64,000 nucleotides of DNA from Sediminibacterium soli (GCF_009939225.1 NZ_JAACJR010000003.1:310001-374000); one strand, 5' to 3'; numbered from the stretch's first letter, positions 51,545-60,920 are shown. Numbers and translations: made by a program. The notes: generated by a model from the letters alone, not told the origin.

Positions 51545-52420
51545 ATGTTACATTCAATGACGGGTTATGGAAGAGCGGAACAGACGCTGGCGGATAAGAG
51601 CTATCTGGTGGAAGTTCGTTCGCTTAACGGTAAGCAGTTTGATCTTCGTCTGAGCATCCCTGCCTTACTGAAGCCCTACGAATTTGAAGTGCGTAACCTG
51701 CTCAACGAGGGTTTGCAGCGGGGGAGTGTGGAATGCACCATCACCATCAAACAGAACGGTGCGGGCAAACCCGTCTCCATCAACACCGATCTGGCAAAAG
51801 CCTATTACGAACCCGTGGCTCAGCTGGCTGCGGAATTGAAACTGGAAACAGGTGATATACTCGGTACCCTGCTGAAACTGCCCGATGTGATCACACCCTC
51901 AACAGAAGTGCTGGGCGATGAAGACTGGAAATGTTTTGAAAATGTATTGCGCGATGCCATAGCCGAACTGAACAGGCACAGGCTTGATGAAGGTAAATCC
52001 ATCGAGGAAGACCTGGTGCTTCGGATAACGAATATTGAATCGCACCAGACAACGGTTGCCGGACTGGAGCCTGCCCGCCGTACCAAGATCCGGGAGGGAC
52101 TTATCAAACTGCTGGAGGAAAACCTGGGCGCCGACGGCTACGATGCCAACAGGCTTGAGCAGGAGCTGATCTATTACATTGAAAAGATGGATATCAGCGA
52201 AGAGCAGGTGCGTTTAAAGAACCATTGCGACTATTTCAGGTCCGTGCTCACCGACACCGAAACGGGAAAGGGTAAAAAACTGTCCTTTATCCTGCAGGAG
52301 ATCGGCCGCGAGATCAATACCACCGGCTCAAAAGCCTACGATTCCACCATCCAGAAATGCGTGATCCTTATGAAAGACGAGCTGGAGAAGGCGAAGGAGC
52401 AGATATTGAACGTGCTCTGA
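51545..52420 (+). CDS. YicC/YloC-family endoribonuclease
   Basis: This protein of the YicC family is a hexameric endoribonuclease linked to RNA decay and growth in stationary phase. The N-terminal domain begins MLHSMTGYGRAE and EVRSLNGKQFDLRL. The C-terminal domain has the signature RLKNHCDYFRSVLTD..GKGKKLSFILQEIGREINTTGSKA and ends DELEKAKEQILNVL. 291 aa, normal length. The ATG at 51545 matches the conserved start. Confidence 0.95.
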   Translation: MLHSMTGYGRAEQTLADKSYLVEVRSLNGKQFDLRLSIPALLKPYEFEVRNLLNEGLQRGSVECTITIKQNGAGKPVSINTDLAKAYYEPVAQLAAELKLETGDILGTLLKLPDVITPSTEVLGDEDWKCFENVLRDAIAELNRHRLDEGKSIEEDLVLRITNIESHQTTVAGLEPARRTKIREGLIKLLEENLGADGYDANRLEQELIYYIEKMDISEEQVRLKNHCDYFRSVLTDTETGKGKKLSFILQEIGREINTTGSKAYDSTIQKCVILMKDELEKAKEQILNVL

Positions 52421-52497
52421 GGCCGATGGATTGCCTGTTTTGGCGGATTTAACCGGTGCTCACTTTTTTCGGCCCGCGCTTCACGCCCCGTGTTTCC

Positions 52498-52505
52498 TAT
52501 CTTTG
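52498..52505 (+). promoter_or_regulatory. -7 promoter box TATCTTTG before gldH
   Basis: An exact TAnnTTTG match 12 bases before the gldH ATG at 52518. The -33 element is not clear. Confidence 0.55.
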
Positions 52506-52517
52506 CCCAAATCCATC

Positions 52518-52985
52518 ATGGTGAAAAAATTTCTTGTTACGGCGGTGGTTGTATGCATGATTGCCGGTTGCGGTACAATGGATGTATTTGAACGAACGGT
52601 ATTCTTTCCCAAACACGAATGGCCGGGCAGTGAAAAGCCGTCTTTTTATTTCCAGGTGGAAGACACTGCCGCGCGGTACCATATTTTTGTGGTCTTCCGT
52701 CACGAAGACGCCTATCATTTCAATAACCTCTGGCTGAACATTATTACCCGGGCGCCAGGCGATACGGCGGTTACGCAGCAGGTGGATATCAAGCTGGCAG
52801 ACAATACACGCGGCTGGCTGGGCACCGGTATGGACGATGTGTATGATCACCGTACCCGTATTACGCAATCGCCCGTAAAACTCCGCAAAGGCGCTTATAC
52901 CTTTACCCTGCAGCAAACCATGCGCGAGGATCCGCTGCAGTCTGTGCTCAATGCGGGCATCCGCGTGGAAAAAGTGCAGCCATGA
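52518..52985 (+). CDS. gldH: Gliding motility lipoprotein GldH
   Basis: GldH is a lipoprotein needed in flavobacteria for gliding over surfaces and for the type IX secretion system. The N-terminus has a lipobox (MIAGCG, Cys about 17). The mature part matches the family: VFERTVFFPKHEWPGSEKPSFYFQVEDTAARYHIFVVFRHED, YHFNNLWLNI and GMDDVYDHRTRIT. 155 aa. The ATG at 52518 follows a good -7 box. It overlaps the following histidine kinase by 4 bases (ATGA), so a two-component system is translated with it. Confidence 0.9.
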   Translation: MVKKFLVTAVVVCMIAGCGTMDVFERTVFFPKHEWPGSEKPSFYFQVEDTAARYHIFVVFRHEDAYHFNNLWLNIITRAPGDTAVTQQVDIKLADNTRGWLGTGMDDVYDHRTRITQSPVKLRKGAYTFTLQQTMREDPLQSVLNAGIRVEKVQP

Positions 52986-53956
52986 GTTTTTTCCGGAAAC
53001 ATAGACTGGCGGTGGCAACAACTGTTTACTGGCTGCTGCTGTTATACATGATCGCCGCCCTGCTGTTCTGGTTCCTGGCTTTGGAGAACCAGAATAAAAA
53101 TATCGCCACCATCCGGCTGAATGAGCTGCAGTATAAAGACGATCCGGCTTATTTTTCAAGAGCGTCGGAGATAGAAGACATCAAAAAAAGAAAGACCGCA
53201 CAGTACCTCGGCGAGGGTATTACTTTCCTGGCAGTGATCGTAGTGGGTGCGGTGTTCGTATTTCGTGCCACACGAAGACAGTTCCGCCTGTCGCAGCAGC
53301 AGCAGAATTTCCTGATGGCGATCACCCACGAACTGAAAACCCCGATCGCCGTTACCCAGCTGAATCTCGAGACCCTGCAAAAAAGAAAACTCGATGAAGA
53401 GAAACAGCAGAAACTGATCAGCAGTACCCTGCAGGAAGCCAACCGGCTGAATATGCTCTGCAACAATATCCTGCTGGCCACCCAGCTTGATGCGGGGTAT
53501 GTTTCCAATAAACAGGAGATCAACCTGACCGATCTGGTAGAAGGTTGCGTGGACGATTTCAGGATGCGTTTTCCGCAACGTGTCGTTGAAGAAGCTATCA
53601 CCCAAGCAATTTACCTGAACGGAGACACGCTGTTACTGCAGATGCTCGTAAACAACCTGGTCGAAAACGCGATAAAATATTCCCCGAAAGATACACCGGT
53701 GCGGGTTTGCCTGGGCAACGAACAGGGTAGGATCCGGTTGTCTGTTTTAGACGAAGGGTACGGCATACCTGCGGAGGAAAGAAAAAAGGTGTTCGAGAAA
53801 TTTTACCGGATCGGCAATGAGAACACCCGCAAAACAAAAGGCACCGGCCTGGGTCTTTACCTGTGCAGGAAGATCGCAGAAAGCCATAATGGCTACATTT
53901 CTGTGACAGATCATAAGCCCTCGGGAACTAATTTTGCCGTACTGTTCAGACCATGA
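52982..53956 (+). CDS. Membrane sensor histidine kinase
   Basis: This is the sensor of a two-component system. Two membrane helices (about 12-34 and 78-96) flank a small periplasmic loop of about 45 residues. The HisKA domain has the phosphoacceptor His in AITHELKTPIAVTQ (about 115), and the HATPase domain has NLVENAIKYSPKD, DEGYGIP and GTGLGLYLCRKI. 324 aa. It starts inside the gldH stop codon and ends 4 bases inside the response regulator, so the three form one operon. Confidence 0.95.
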   Translation: MSFFRKHRLAVATTVYWLLLLYMIAALLFWFLALENQNKNIATIRLNELQYKDDPAYFSRASEIEDIKKRKTAQYLGEGITFLAVIVVGAVFVFRATRRQFRLSQQQQNFLMAITHELKTPIAVTQLNLETLQKRKLDEEKQQKLISSTLQEANRLNMLCNNILLATQLDAGYVSNKQEINLTDLVEGCVDDFRMRFPQRVVEEAITQAIYLNGDTLLLQMLVNNLVENAIKYSPKDTPVRVCLGNEQGRIRLSVLDEGYGIPAEERKKVFEKFYRIGNENTRKTKGTGLGLYLCRKIAESHNGYISVTDHKPSGTNFAVLFRP

Positions 53957-54657
53957 AAGACAATAAGGCCAATATATTGCTGGTAGAAGACGAGGAAAAC
54001 CTGCACGAAACCCTTCGCCTGAACCTGGAAATGGAGGGGTATGATGTTACCTCTGCCTTTGATGGCAGCGAGGCACTGCGTAAGGTAGGCAACGAATATT
54101 TTGATCTGATCATCATGGACATTATGCTGCCGGAACTGGACGGCATCAGCGTAACAGAAAGTATCCGCGTTAACCATAACGAAGTGCCCATCCTGATGCT
54201 CAGCGCCAAAAACGCCGGTGCCGACAAAGTACTGGGATTGAAGAAAGGCGCCGACGATTACCTGACCAAACCCTTTAACCTGGAAGAGCTGCTGCTGCGT
54301 GTAGGCAAGCTGATCGACAAGAACAAAAAGATACAGGAAAAAGAAGGCATCGGCGATGCGTACGATTTTGGGAATAACAAAATAGACTTCAAAGCCCAGG
54401 ATGCCATCACCTGGAGCGGGCAGCGTGTGGAGCTCAGCAAGAAGGAAGCCATGCTGCTGAAACTGCTGATCGAGAACAAAGGAGACGTGGTAACCAGGGA
54501 AAAAATCCTGCAGGTGGTCTGGGGCTACAATGTTTACCCCACCACGCGTACCATCGATAATTTCATTCTCAACTTCCGCAAATATTTTGAAGAAGACAGC
54601 CGCAACCCCCGCTATTTCCATTCGGTGAGAGGGGTGGGGTATAAGTATACGGATTAG
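53953..54657 (+). CDS. OmpR/PhoB-family response regulator
   Basis: This is the partner of the adjacent kinase. The receiver domain has NILLVEDEENL, phosphoacceptor Asp in LIIMDIMLPELDG (about 56) and Lys in DDYLTKPFN. A winged-helix domain follows with ELSKKEAMLLKLLIENKG, RTIDNFILNFRKYFE and a C-terminal VRGVGYKYTD. 234 aa. The stop codon (GAT TAG) is part of a GGATTAGCGG palindrome. Confidence 0.96.
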   Translation: MKDNKANILLVEDEENLHETLRLNLEMEGYDVTSAFDGSEALRKVGNEYFDLIIMDIMLPELDGISVTESIRVNHNEVPILMLSAKNAGADKVLGLKKGADDYLTKPFNLEELLLRVGKLIDKNKKIQEKEGIGDAYDFGNNKIDFKAQDAITWSGQRVELSKKEAMLLKLLIENKGDVVTREKILQVVWGYNVYPTTRTIDNFILNFRKYFEEDSRNPRYFHSVRGVGYKYTD

Positions 54658-54789
54658 CGGATTTCGGATTCGCGGATTATTCGTTTTCTGCGGTGGTCGT
54701 CTGTATTTTATCCGGGTTACACTGAAACGAAGAAAAACAATTTTACAGGAAAACAATCCGCGAATCTGCAATCCGTTAATCCGCTAATT
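54651..54789. repeat. Long palindrome, GGATTAGCGGATT family, overlapping a stop codon
   Basis: Left arm 54651-54681 (GGATTAGCGGATTTCGGATT...) covers the TAG of the response regulator. The right arm ends at 54789; its complement starts AATTAGCGGATTAACGGATT. Same family as at 45.03 kb. The 194-base gap contains no gene. Confidence 0.8.
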
Positions 54790-54851
54790 CAAGCCCCGCT
54801 TGACAATAAACCGCGCTTCTTTTCGTTCTTGCAAATGCAAACCAACCATTC

Positions 54852-55985
54852 ATGTCTCTCCAAACAATCATAGATTTTCTCGAACCGGTGAATATCGCCC
54901 AGATATCCAACGATGAGGGCTTTAAGGAAACACAGCTGGGAAAACATATTGCCGTATACGACGAATCATTCCCCGATATAACAGAAGCCGATATGGTACT
55001 GATCGGCTGCGGCGAAATGCGGGGCTCGGGCATACAGCATAACAAGACAGACGCCCCCGATATTATCCGCTCGGAGTATTACAGGCTTTTTCACTGGCAT
55101 ACGGCGGTAAAAGTGGCCGACCTGGGCAATGTAAAAACCGGAGCAAGTCTGCCCGACAGTTATGCGGCGCTTCGCACGGTGATCAACGAATTGGTGGAGC
55201 AGGGTAAAAAAGTGGTCATTATCGGAGGTTCGCATGATAATACCACGGCACAGTACCAGGCTTACGGTGTACAGAGTAAGATCATCGACGCGGTCTGCGT
55301 GGATGCCAGGATCGATCTGGATATGGACAGTGTATTGCCTGCCGATAATTTTTTAGTGGATATGTTCACAGGCATGCCCAATCACCTGAAACATTACACG
55401 CATATCGGTTTTCAGAGTTATTTTATGCATCCCAATATGCTGGAAACGATCGACAAACTGGGGTTCGATTGTTTTCGCGTCGGAAAAGTCAAAGAGGCCA
55501 TAGAAGAAATGGAACCAGCTATCCGTAACGGCGATATGCTGAGTTTTGATATCGCCGCCATTCAATATGCACATGCACCTGCCAATCATATCACCCCCAA
55601 TGGTTTTAACGGCGAGGAAGCCTGTACACTCATGCAGTATGCGGGCATGAGCAGGCAATGCACCAGTATCGGCATCTACGGTTATATACCGCAGCAGGAC
55701 CAGCACCAGCTTACCGCCAAACAGGTATCGCATATGCTGTGGTATGTGATGGACGGCATTAACAGGGGAAAGCAGGAGGCGGAGATCAGCAACAGGGCCG
55801 AATTCGACGAGTTTACCATTGCGTTTGGCGAAGTGGAGACAGCCTTTCTCCGAAGCAAACGCACCGGCCGCTGGTGGATGCAGATGCATACCGGCGAGTT
55901 TGCCGCCTGCAGCTACCACGATTACCTTACCGCCAGCAGAAACGATATACCCGAGAGATGGATGCGCGCGGTGGAGAGAAGCTGA
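54852..55985 (+). CDS. Arginase/formimidoylglutamase-family protein with degraded metal site
   Basis: The protein has the ureohydrolase fold and length (377 aa), but the manganese motifs are changed. The usual GGDHS reads GGSHD (about 125); DAHxD reads DARID (about 151), so one His ligand is Arg; and SxDxDxxDP reads SFDIAAIQY (about 231), so two Asp ligands are missing. The fold signature VVIIGGSHDNTTAQYQAY and YGYIPQQDQHQLTAKQVSHMLWYVMDGI remain. I infer a non-hydrolytic relative with a conserved fold, widespread in Bacteroidota, rather than a working enzyme. It lies downstream of the gldH operon. Confidence 0.83.
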   Translation: MSLQTIIDFLEPVNIAQISNDEGFKETQLGKHIAVYDESFPDITEADMVLIGCGEMRGSGIQHNKTDAPDIIRSEYYRLFHWHTAVKVADLGNVKTGASLPDSYAALRTVINELVEQGKKVVIIGGSHDNTTAQYQAYGVQSKIIDAVCVDARIDLDMDSVLPADNFLVDMFTGMPNHLKHYTHIGFQSYFMHPNMLETIDKLGFDCFRVGKVKEAIEEMEPAIRNGDMLSFDIAAIQYAHAPANHITPNGFNGEEACTLMQYAGMSRQCTSIGIYGYIPQQDQHQLTAKQVSHMLWYVMDGINRGKQEAEISNRAEFDEFTIAFGEVETAFLRSKRTGRWWMQMHTGEFAACSYHDYLTASRNDIPERWMRAVERS

Positions 55986-55988
55986 GAT

Positions 55989-56046
55989 AGTCTGTAGTCT
56001 GTGGTTTGGGGTTGATTCAACGAACCACAAACCACAGACTACGGAC
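55989..56046. repeat. Palindrome, TCTGTAGTCTGTGG type
   Basis: Arms AGTCTGTAGTCTGTGGTTTG (from 55989) and CGAACCACAAACCACAGACT... (56021-56046) enclose a 7-base loop. It begins 4 bases after the stop codon of the ureohydrolase-like gene and lies in the convergent gap before the M13 peptidase. Confidence 0.75.
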
Positions 56047-56058
56047 CCCACCACCCGT

Positions 56059-58101
56059 TTACCAAACCTTAATTCTTTCCTCCGCAGGTTTATACATTTT
56101 ATCGCCCGGTTTTACCTGGAATGCATCGTACCACGCATCGATATTGGTAACGGGTGCGTTGGCGCGGTGTTCGCCGGGTGAATGCGGGTCTGTTTTGATG
56201 AGGTTGGCCGCGGTTTCGGGCAGGGTGTTGTTACGCCAGATCTGTGCCCAGCTCAGGAAGAAACGCTGCTGCGGTGTTAACCCGTCTATCTTTTTTCCTT
56301 CTTTGAACTGCCTGGTCTTGGTGAACGCTTCGTACGCCATATTCAGACCGCCAAGATCGGCAAGGTTTTCACCGAGCGTCAGTTTGCCCTGTACATGGAT
56401 AGTGTCGAGCACGGTCAGTGCATTGTATTGCGCCACCACCTGGTCGGCGCGGGATTTGAATTTATCCGCATCTGATCTGGCCCACCAGTCTTTCAGGTTG
56501 CCGCTTGCATCAAACTGCCTGCCCTGGTCATCAAAGCCATGGGTTATCTCGTGGCCTATCACCGCCGCAATGCCGCCGTAATTGACCGCATCATCGGCCC
56601 CGAAATCAAAGAAAGGAAACTGCAGGATGCCGGCAGGAAACGTGATATCGTTATTCGAAGGACTATACGAAGCGTTGATCGTAGGAGGTGTCATGCCCAT
56701 TTCCTTGCGGTCAACGGGTTTACCCATCCTGCTCACATTGTAGGTATACTGCCATACACTTACCCTGCGCACATTGCCGTAGAAATCGCGCCGGTCGGTG
56801 GTAACGCCATCGTATGTTTTCCATTTATCGGGGTAAGCGATTTTTTTGGCGATGGCATTCAGTTTCTCAAGCGCTTTCGTCTTGGTTTCATCGCTCATCC
56901 AGTCGAGACGGCGGATACGATCGGCAAAAGTGCTTTGCAGGTTGTTTACCATCTTCACCATATAGTCCTTGGCTTCGGGTTTGAAATATTTAGTCACATA
57001 CAATTCCCCGATCATATCTCCGAGTGTACGATCTATCAGACTACTGAGCCGCTGCCACCTGGGGGTCTGCTCTTTTTGTCCGCTCACCACTTTGCTGAAA
57101 GCAAATTCAGCATTTACAAACGCACTGCTGAGGTACGGTGCGGCGTTTTTGATCAGGTTCCATTTCAGGTAGGTTTTCCATTCGCCCACGGGAACAGCAA
57201 CAAGCATTTCGTTCACCGTTTTTACAAAAGCAGGATTGGTGACCACCACGCTGTCGGCGCCCGCTATCCTGGACTCAGCGAGGATATTTGCCCAGTTCAT
57301 ATTCGGCGTAACGGCGGAAAGATCCGCCACGGAAAACTTGTTATAGGTGGCGTTGGGATCGCGCATCTGAATGCGCGACAGCTGCGCTTTGGCCAAAGCG
57401 GTCTCTATTTTCAGAACGGTCTCTGCACTTGCCGCGGCCGTTGCAGCATCCTGTCCCACCAGCGAAAAAGCCCTGCGCAGGTAATTGCCATAAGCCTCGC
57501 GGATCGCAATACTGCGGGGGTCGTTGTTGAGGTAATAATCCCTGTCGCCAAGCGTGGTGCCGCCCTGGCTGATATTGGGTATGTACCTGGTAACATTTTT
57601 CCTGTCGGGCCCAACGGCCATGTTAAACAGTGCGCTGCCCAGGCCGTTGATCTTCAGATAGGCGATCTCATGCAATACGTCTGCAGTAGAACCGATATTG
57701 GCGATCCTGTCAAGATCGGTTTTAATGGGCTGGTAACCCCTGGCTTCAATGGCAATACTGTCCATGCCGCTGGTATAAAAATCGCCGATGATCTGTGTTT
57801 TGCGGTCGCGGTTGGTTTTTTTAGCCGCATCCTGCAGCAGGTTCTGCAGGCGCCTGGAGCTTTCTTCGCGCAGCATATCAAAACTGCCCCAGCGCGTTTT
57901 GGAACCGGGCACGGGATTTTTCCTTAACCATCCGCCATTGGCATAGCGGTAAAAATTGTTGCCGGGGTTTACCGACAGATCCATATTCGCTCTGTCGATG
58001 TATTTTGGAATTTCCTTCGAGAATCTGTCATCGCCCGATGCAAAGGCAAGGCATCCCGATAGCAGACCTGCCGCAAGCAGCGCCGTAGTATTGATTTTCA
58101 T
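56059..58101 (-). CDS. M13-family (neprilysin-type) zinc metallopeptidase, exported
   Basis: This periplasmic or surface oligopeptidase has a signal (ALLAAGLLSGCLAFASG, with a possible lipobox LSGC), an M13 N-terminal domain (NFYRYANGGWLRKNPVPGSKTRWGSFD) and a catalytic domain with zinc-binding HEITH in AAVIGHEITHGFDDQGRQFD (about 517), the third ligand Glu in LTLGENLADLGG (about 575), and DPHSPGEHRANAPVTN near the end. 680 aa from the ATG at 58101; the frame is open further upstream but without family sequence. Confidence 0.95.
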   Translation of the reverse strand: MKINTTALLAAGLLSGCLAFASGDDRFSKEIPKYIDRANMDLSVNPGNNFYRYANGGWLRKNPVPGSKTRWGSFDMLREESSRRLQNLLQDAAKKTNRDRKTQIIGDFYTSGMDSIAIEARGYQPIKTDLDRIANIGSTADVLHEIAYLKINGLGSALFNMAVGPDRKNVTRYIPNISQGGTTLGDRDYYLNNDPRSIAIREAYGNYLRRAFSLVGQDAATAAASAETVLKIETALAKAQLSRIQMRDPNATYNKFSVADLSAVTPNMNWANILAESRIAGADSVVVTNPAFVKTVNEMLVAVPVGEWKTYLKWNLIKNAAPYLSSAFVNAEFAFSKVVSGQKEQTPRWQRLSSLIDRTLGDMIGELYVTKYFKPEAKDYMVKMVNNLQSTFADRIRRLDWMSDETKTKALEKLNAIAKKIAYPDKWKTYDGVTTDRRDFYGNVRRVSVWQYTYNVSRMGKPVDRKEMGMTPPTINASYSPSNNDITFPAGILQFPFFDFGADDAVNYGGIAAVIGHEITHGFDDQGRQFDASGNLKDWWARSDADKFKSRADQVVAQYNALTVLDTIHVQGKLTLGENLADLGGLNMAYEAFTKTRQFKEGKKIDGLTPQQRFFLSWAQIWRNNTLPETAANLIKTDPHSPGEHRANAPVTNIDAWYDAFQVKPGDKMYKPAEERIKVW

Positions 58102-58201
58102 AGCAAGTTTTTTTGAGGGTAACCAAGTTAGGGATTTGCCGGTAATCGCAGGCGGATAATGGATGAATGGGCTAAATTTAGCACCAGTATAACCAAACCA
58201 T

Positions 58202-59533
58202 ATGCGAAACACCGCCGGTATCTGTTTGTTGCTGCTGTTGCTGAGCTCCTGCAGCAGCTCCCGTAAATTGTCTGCCGCGGCAGACAGCGCCATCCTGTCC
58301 AATACCGATTTTGCTTCGGCCCATATCGGCATCAGTGTATACGATCCTGCAAAAGCAAGCTATCTTTTCGATCACCAGGGCGATAAATTTTTCGTTCCCG
58401 CCAGCAATACCAAACTGCTTACCTGTTACGCGGTGATGAAATACCTGAGCGACAGTTTGCCGGGAATGCGGTACGAACGCCAGGGCGATGGGAAGGTACG
58501 GATCAGCCCAACCGCAGACCCCACTTTCCTGCATCCGGATTTTGCAAAACAGCCGGTACTGGAGCTGTTGAAACAATTGCCCGCAATGGCGTATGCGCCC
58601 AACCCGCAAAACCGGTTTCAGCCGCTGGGCCGTGGCTGGGCATGGGACGATTACGAAGCGGATTATATGCCCGAAAGAAGCGCTATGCCTGTATATGGCA
58701 ATACGGTTTCTTTTTATTACCGTAATGACAGCCTCGGCGTATCCCCGCATTTTTTTTATGATTCGAGTAACCTGTCGGCCATTAATAAAACAGCGCCGGC
58801 GCAGCGCAAAGCCACCCGGTTTTCCAGAAAGGAAACCAACAATGCATTCTATGGCATCGCCGGCAAGGCAGCCGACTTTCCCGCCGCGGGCGAAGCGGTT
58901 CCGTTTACCACAAAAACGGATAATGACATCCCCCTGTTCATTAAACTGCTGGCAGACACTTTGCATACGGCGATAGCGGTAAGCGAGGAGACAATCAGTC
59001 CCGCTGCAAAGACCGTTTATTCGCAGCCCACCGACAGTATGCTGGCCATTATGATGCACCGCAGCGATAATTTCTTTGCCGAGCAGTCGCTATTAATGGT
59101 AAGCAATGAACAATTCGGTTTTATGAGCGATACAAAACTCATCGATACCCTGCTGAAATCGGATTACAAAGACATGCCGCAAAAACCCAAATGGGTGGAT
59201 GGCAGCGGGCTCAGCAGGTATAACCTGGTATCGCCGCAGGATTTTGTATGGCTGCTCACCAAAATGAAAAATGAATTTCCCTGGAAAAGAATTACTGCGA
59301 TCCTGCCTACGGGCGGAACGGGTACGCTGGCCAGCTATTATAAAAACTACGCAGGATATATCTATGCCAAAACCGGCAGCCTCAGTAACCACCTTGCCTT
59401 GAGCGGTTACCTGCTTACAAAAAAAGGCAGAACACTGGTGTTCTCCGTTATGGTCAATGCAGCCATGGCCCCCGCAGCCGCTATCCGTAAAGGGATTGAG
59501 AAATTCCTCACCGGCATCGTCGACAATTATTAG
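58202..59533 (+). CDS. D-alanyl-D-alanine carboxypeptidase/endopeptidase (PBP4/DacB type)
   Basis: This penicillin-binding protein of peptidase family S13 trims or opens peptidoglycan cross-links. It is a lipoprotein (lipobox LSSC, Cys17). Catalytic motifs: SxxK in FVPASNTKLLTC (about 68), SxN in HRSDNFFAEQ (about 287) and KTG in IYAKTGSLSNH (about 390). 443 aa. A 12-bp palindrome GCTAAATTTAGC lies about 30 bases before the start, in the divergent gap with the M13 gene, where both strands show a TAAATTTA -7-like box. Confidence 0.94.
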   Translation: MRNTAGICLLLLLLSSCSSSRKLSAAADSAILSNTDFASAHIGISVYDPAKASYLFDHQGDKFFVPASNTKLLTCYAVMKYLSDSLPGMRYERQGDGKVRISPTADPTFLHPDFAKQPVLELLKQLPAMAYAPNPQNRFQPLGRGWAWDDYEADYMPERSAMPVYGNTVSFYYRNDSLGVSPHFFYDSSNLSAINKTAPAQRKATRFSRKETNNAFYGIAGKAADFPAAGEAVPFTTKTDNDIPLFIKLLADTLHTAIAVSEETISPAAKTVYSQPTDSMLAIMMHRSDNFFAEQSLLMVSNEQFGFMSDTKLIDTLLKSDYKDMPQKPKWVDGSGLSRYNLVSPQDFVWLLTKMKNEFPWKRITAILPTGGTGTLASYYKNYAGYIYAKTGSLSNHLALSGYLLTKKGRTLVFSVMVNAAMAPAAAIRKGIEKFLTGIVDNY

Positions 59534-59613
59534 GCATCTCTGTTTTCGGAAACCCATCCCTGCGCAGCTGCTGTAAAGGCCTACCTGTTTCTCTTACCGA
59601 AGGGACAGGGAGA

Positions 59614-60258
59614 TCATAACGTTTTCAGCAATTCCCGGATATCGGCGATCAGGTTTTGCATGGAGGCCAGACTGAGACCGTTGTAAATGCCGCGGATCCT
59701 GCGCCGCCCGTCGAGCAGGATAAAGTTTTCCGTGTGCAGGAATTCCGAACTGTCTTTTTTAAGTCCCATATCTTCCTCAACGAAGTAGTATTTTCTGCCG
59801 AGATCGTAAATGTTTTTTTTATCTCCTGTCAACAGCAGCCATCGCTTTTCATTAACACCTTTTTTTTGCGCATAGGCGCGCAGCACAGACACGCTGTCGC
59901 GATCGGGGGTTACGGAATGGGAGAGAAGCTGCACATGCGTTTCGTGCAGGAAACTGTCCTGCAATAGTTTCATGTTGGTGGTCATCCTGGGGCAGATGCC
60001 GGGACAGGCCGTAAAAAAGAAATCGGCAACGGTGATCTTTCCATCGAGGTCTTTTTCGGTGACAGGTTTGCCCGTATGCGCAGTCAGCGTAAACGCCGGA
60101 ATACGATGAAAATTATCGGGGACCGTATCGGCAAACAGCGGCGTAAAATCTGCGGACCGGTAATAGGGCAGTTTCTGTACGGATGGCTTGGCTTTTTCCG
60201 GAGAATGGCATGCGGTAAAGCCAGCTGTCATACAGGCAAACACCAGGGCTTTTGTCAT
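59614..60258 (-). CDS. SCO1/SenC-family copper-binding lipoprotein
   Basis: This thioredoxin-fold protein can load copper into the CuA site of cytochrome oxidase or act as a redox carrier. It is a lipoprotein (lipobox FTAC, Cys17). The copper motif CPGICPRM (CxxxC, about 86-90) and the distal His in FLHTENFILLDG (about 174) are complete. 214 aa. Its start overlaps the end of the MORN-like gene by 4 bases (60255-60258), so the three minus-strand genes from 61674 down form one operon. Confidence 0.93.
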   Translation of the reverse strand: MTKALVFACMTAGFTACHSPEKAKPSVQKLPYYRSADFTPLFADTVPDNFHRIPAFTLTAHTGKPVTEKDLDGKITVADFFFTACPGICPRMTTNMKLLQDSFLHETHVQLLSHSVTPDRDSVSVLRAYAQKKGVNEKRWLLLTGDKKNIYDLGRKYYFVEEDMGLKKDSSEFLHTENFILLDGRRRIRGIYNGLSLASMQNLIADIRELLKTL

Positions 60259-60920
60259 AGCTTAGGTATTTGCTGTTTGCGAACGGTGTAACAAAGCTGT
60301 GTTTCTTCGAGCCCGTATTTGCGCCCGTTCTTTGCAACATAATTGATAAACAGTTTGCCGCTGGTTCTCCATGCCTGCTGTAAGCCGTCTTCCTGATCCT
60401 GTATATAATGTGTTACCATATAAGGTTTCCCGTTTTCATACCATTGATACAGGTAGCCGTTGCGTCGGTCATCCCTATACTGGTAATCGAATTTTCTTTT
60501 TCCGTTGCGCCAATAGCCAAGATGTCTTCCGTTGGCAAGGTTGTGTTGGTAGCAACGGATCTCGAAGATACTTCCATCCGCATAAAAACTCCTGTAAATA
60601 CCGTGCCGCATTCCCGCGTAAACAGGTACCAGGAATTGGGTCTTCCCATTTGCATAACAAGCCCTGATAACCCCCGAAAACAGGCCGCCGTTAATATAAA
60701 ACAGGTTGTTCCGGAACCGGAGACCGGGATGCCGGGACGGGATGGTATCGCGCGCCGGTACGGAATCCTTAACGGGTAACGACAGGTTTTGTCCGGGTGT
60801 ATCGAATACAACCGTTGTTTTCCTGAAAACATACAGCGTGCCAAGAAAAACCAGGCCGGCCACAATAAATGCAGCCGGTGCTGTTCTGCTAAAAAACAAA
60901 TGTGCCCTTGGTGCCTGCAT
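60255..60920 (-). CDS. MORN-variant (YwqK-like) repeat protein, membrane-anchored
   Basis: An N-terminal membrane helix (AAFIVAGLVFLGTLYVF) is followed by MORN-variant repeats: NGKTQFLVPVYAGMRHGIYRSFYADGS, NGRHLGYWRNGKRKFDYQY, NGYLYQWYENGKPYMV and DGLQQAWRTSGKLFINY. These YwqK-like repeats form beta-hairpins; the antitoxin label used for the family comes from few cases and does not fit this context. 221 aa. It overlaps the end of the YHYH gene by 32 bases and the start of the SCO gene by 4. Confidence 0.82.
   Translation of the reverse strand: MQAPRAHLFFSRTAPAAFIVAGLVFLGTLYVFRKTTVVFDTPGQNLSLPVKDSVPARDTIPSRHPGLRFRNNLFYINGGLFSGVIRACYANGKTQFLVPVYAGMRHGIYRSFYADGSIFEIRCYQHNLANGRHLGYWRNGKRKFDYQYRDDRRNGYLYQWYENGKPYMVTHYIQDQEDGLQQAWRTSGKLFINYVAKNGRKYGLEETQLCYTVRKQQIPKL

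Noticed and set aside
56539..57927. 462-codon plus-strand frame opposite the M13 peptidase
   Set aside because: Antisense to the complete metallopeptidase with intact HEITH and GENLADLGG motifs; no family signature.
60255..60920. YwqK-family antitoxin label as evidence of a toxin-antitoxin pair
   Set aside because: No toxin-like partner is adjacent; the gene overlaps YHYH and SCO genes and has a membrane anchor, so a toxin-antitoxin role is unsupported.
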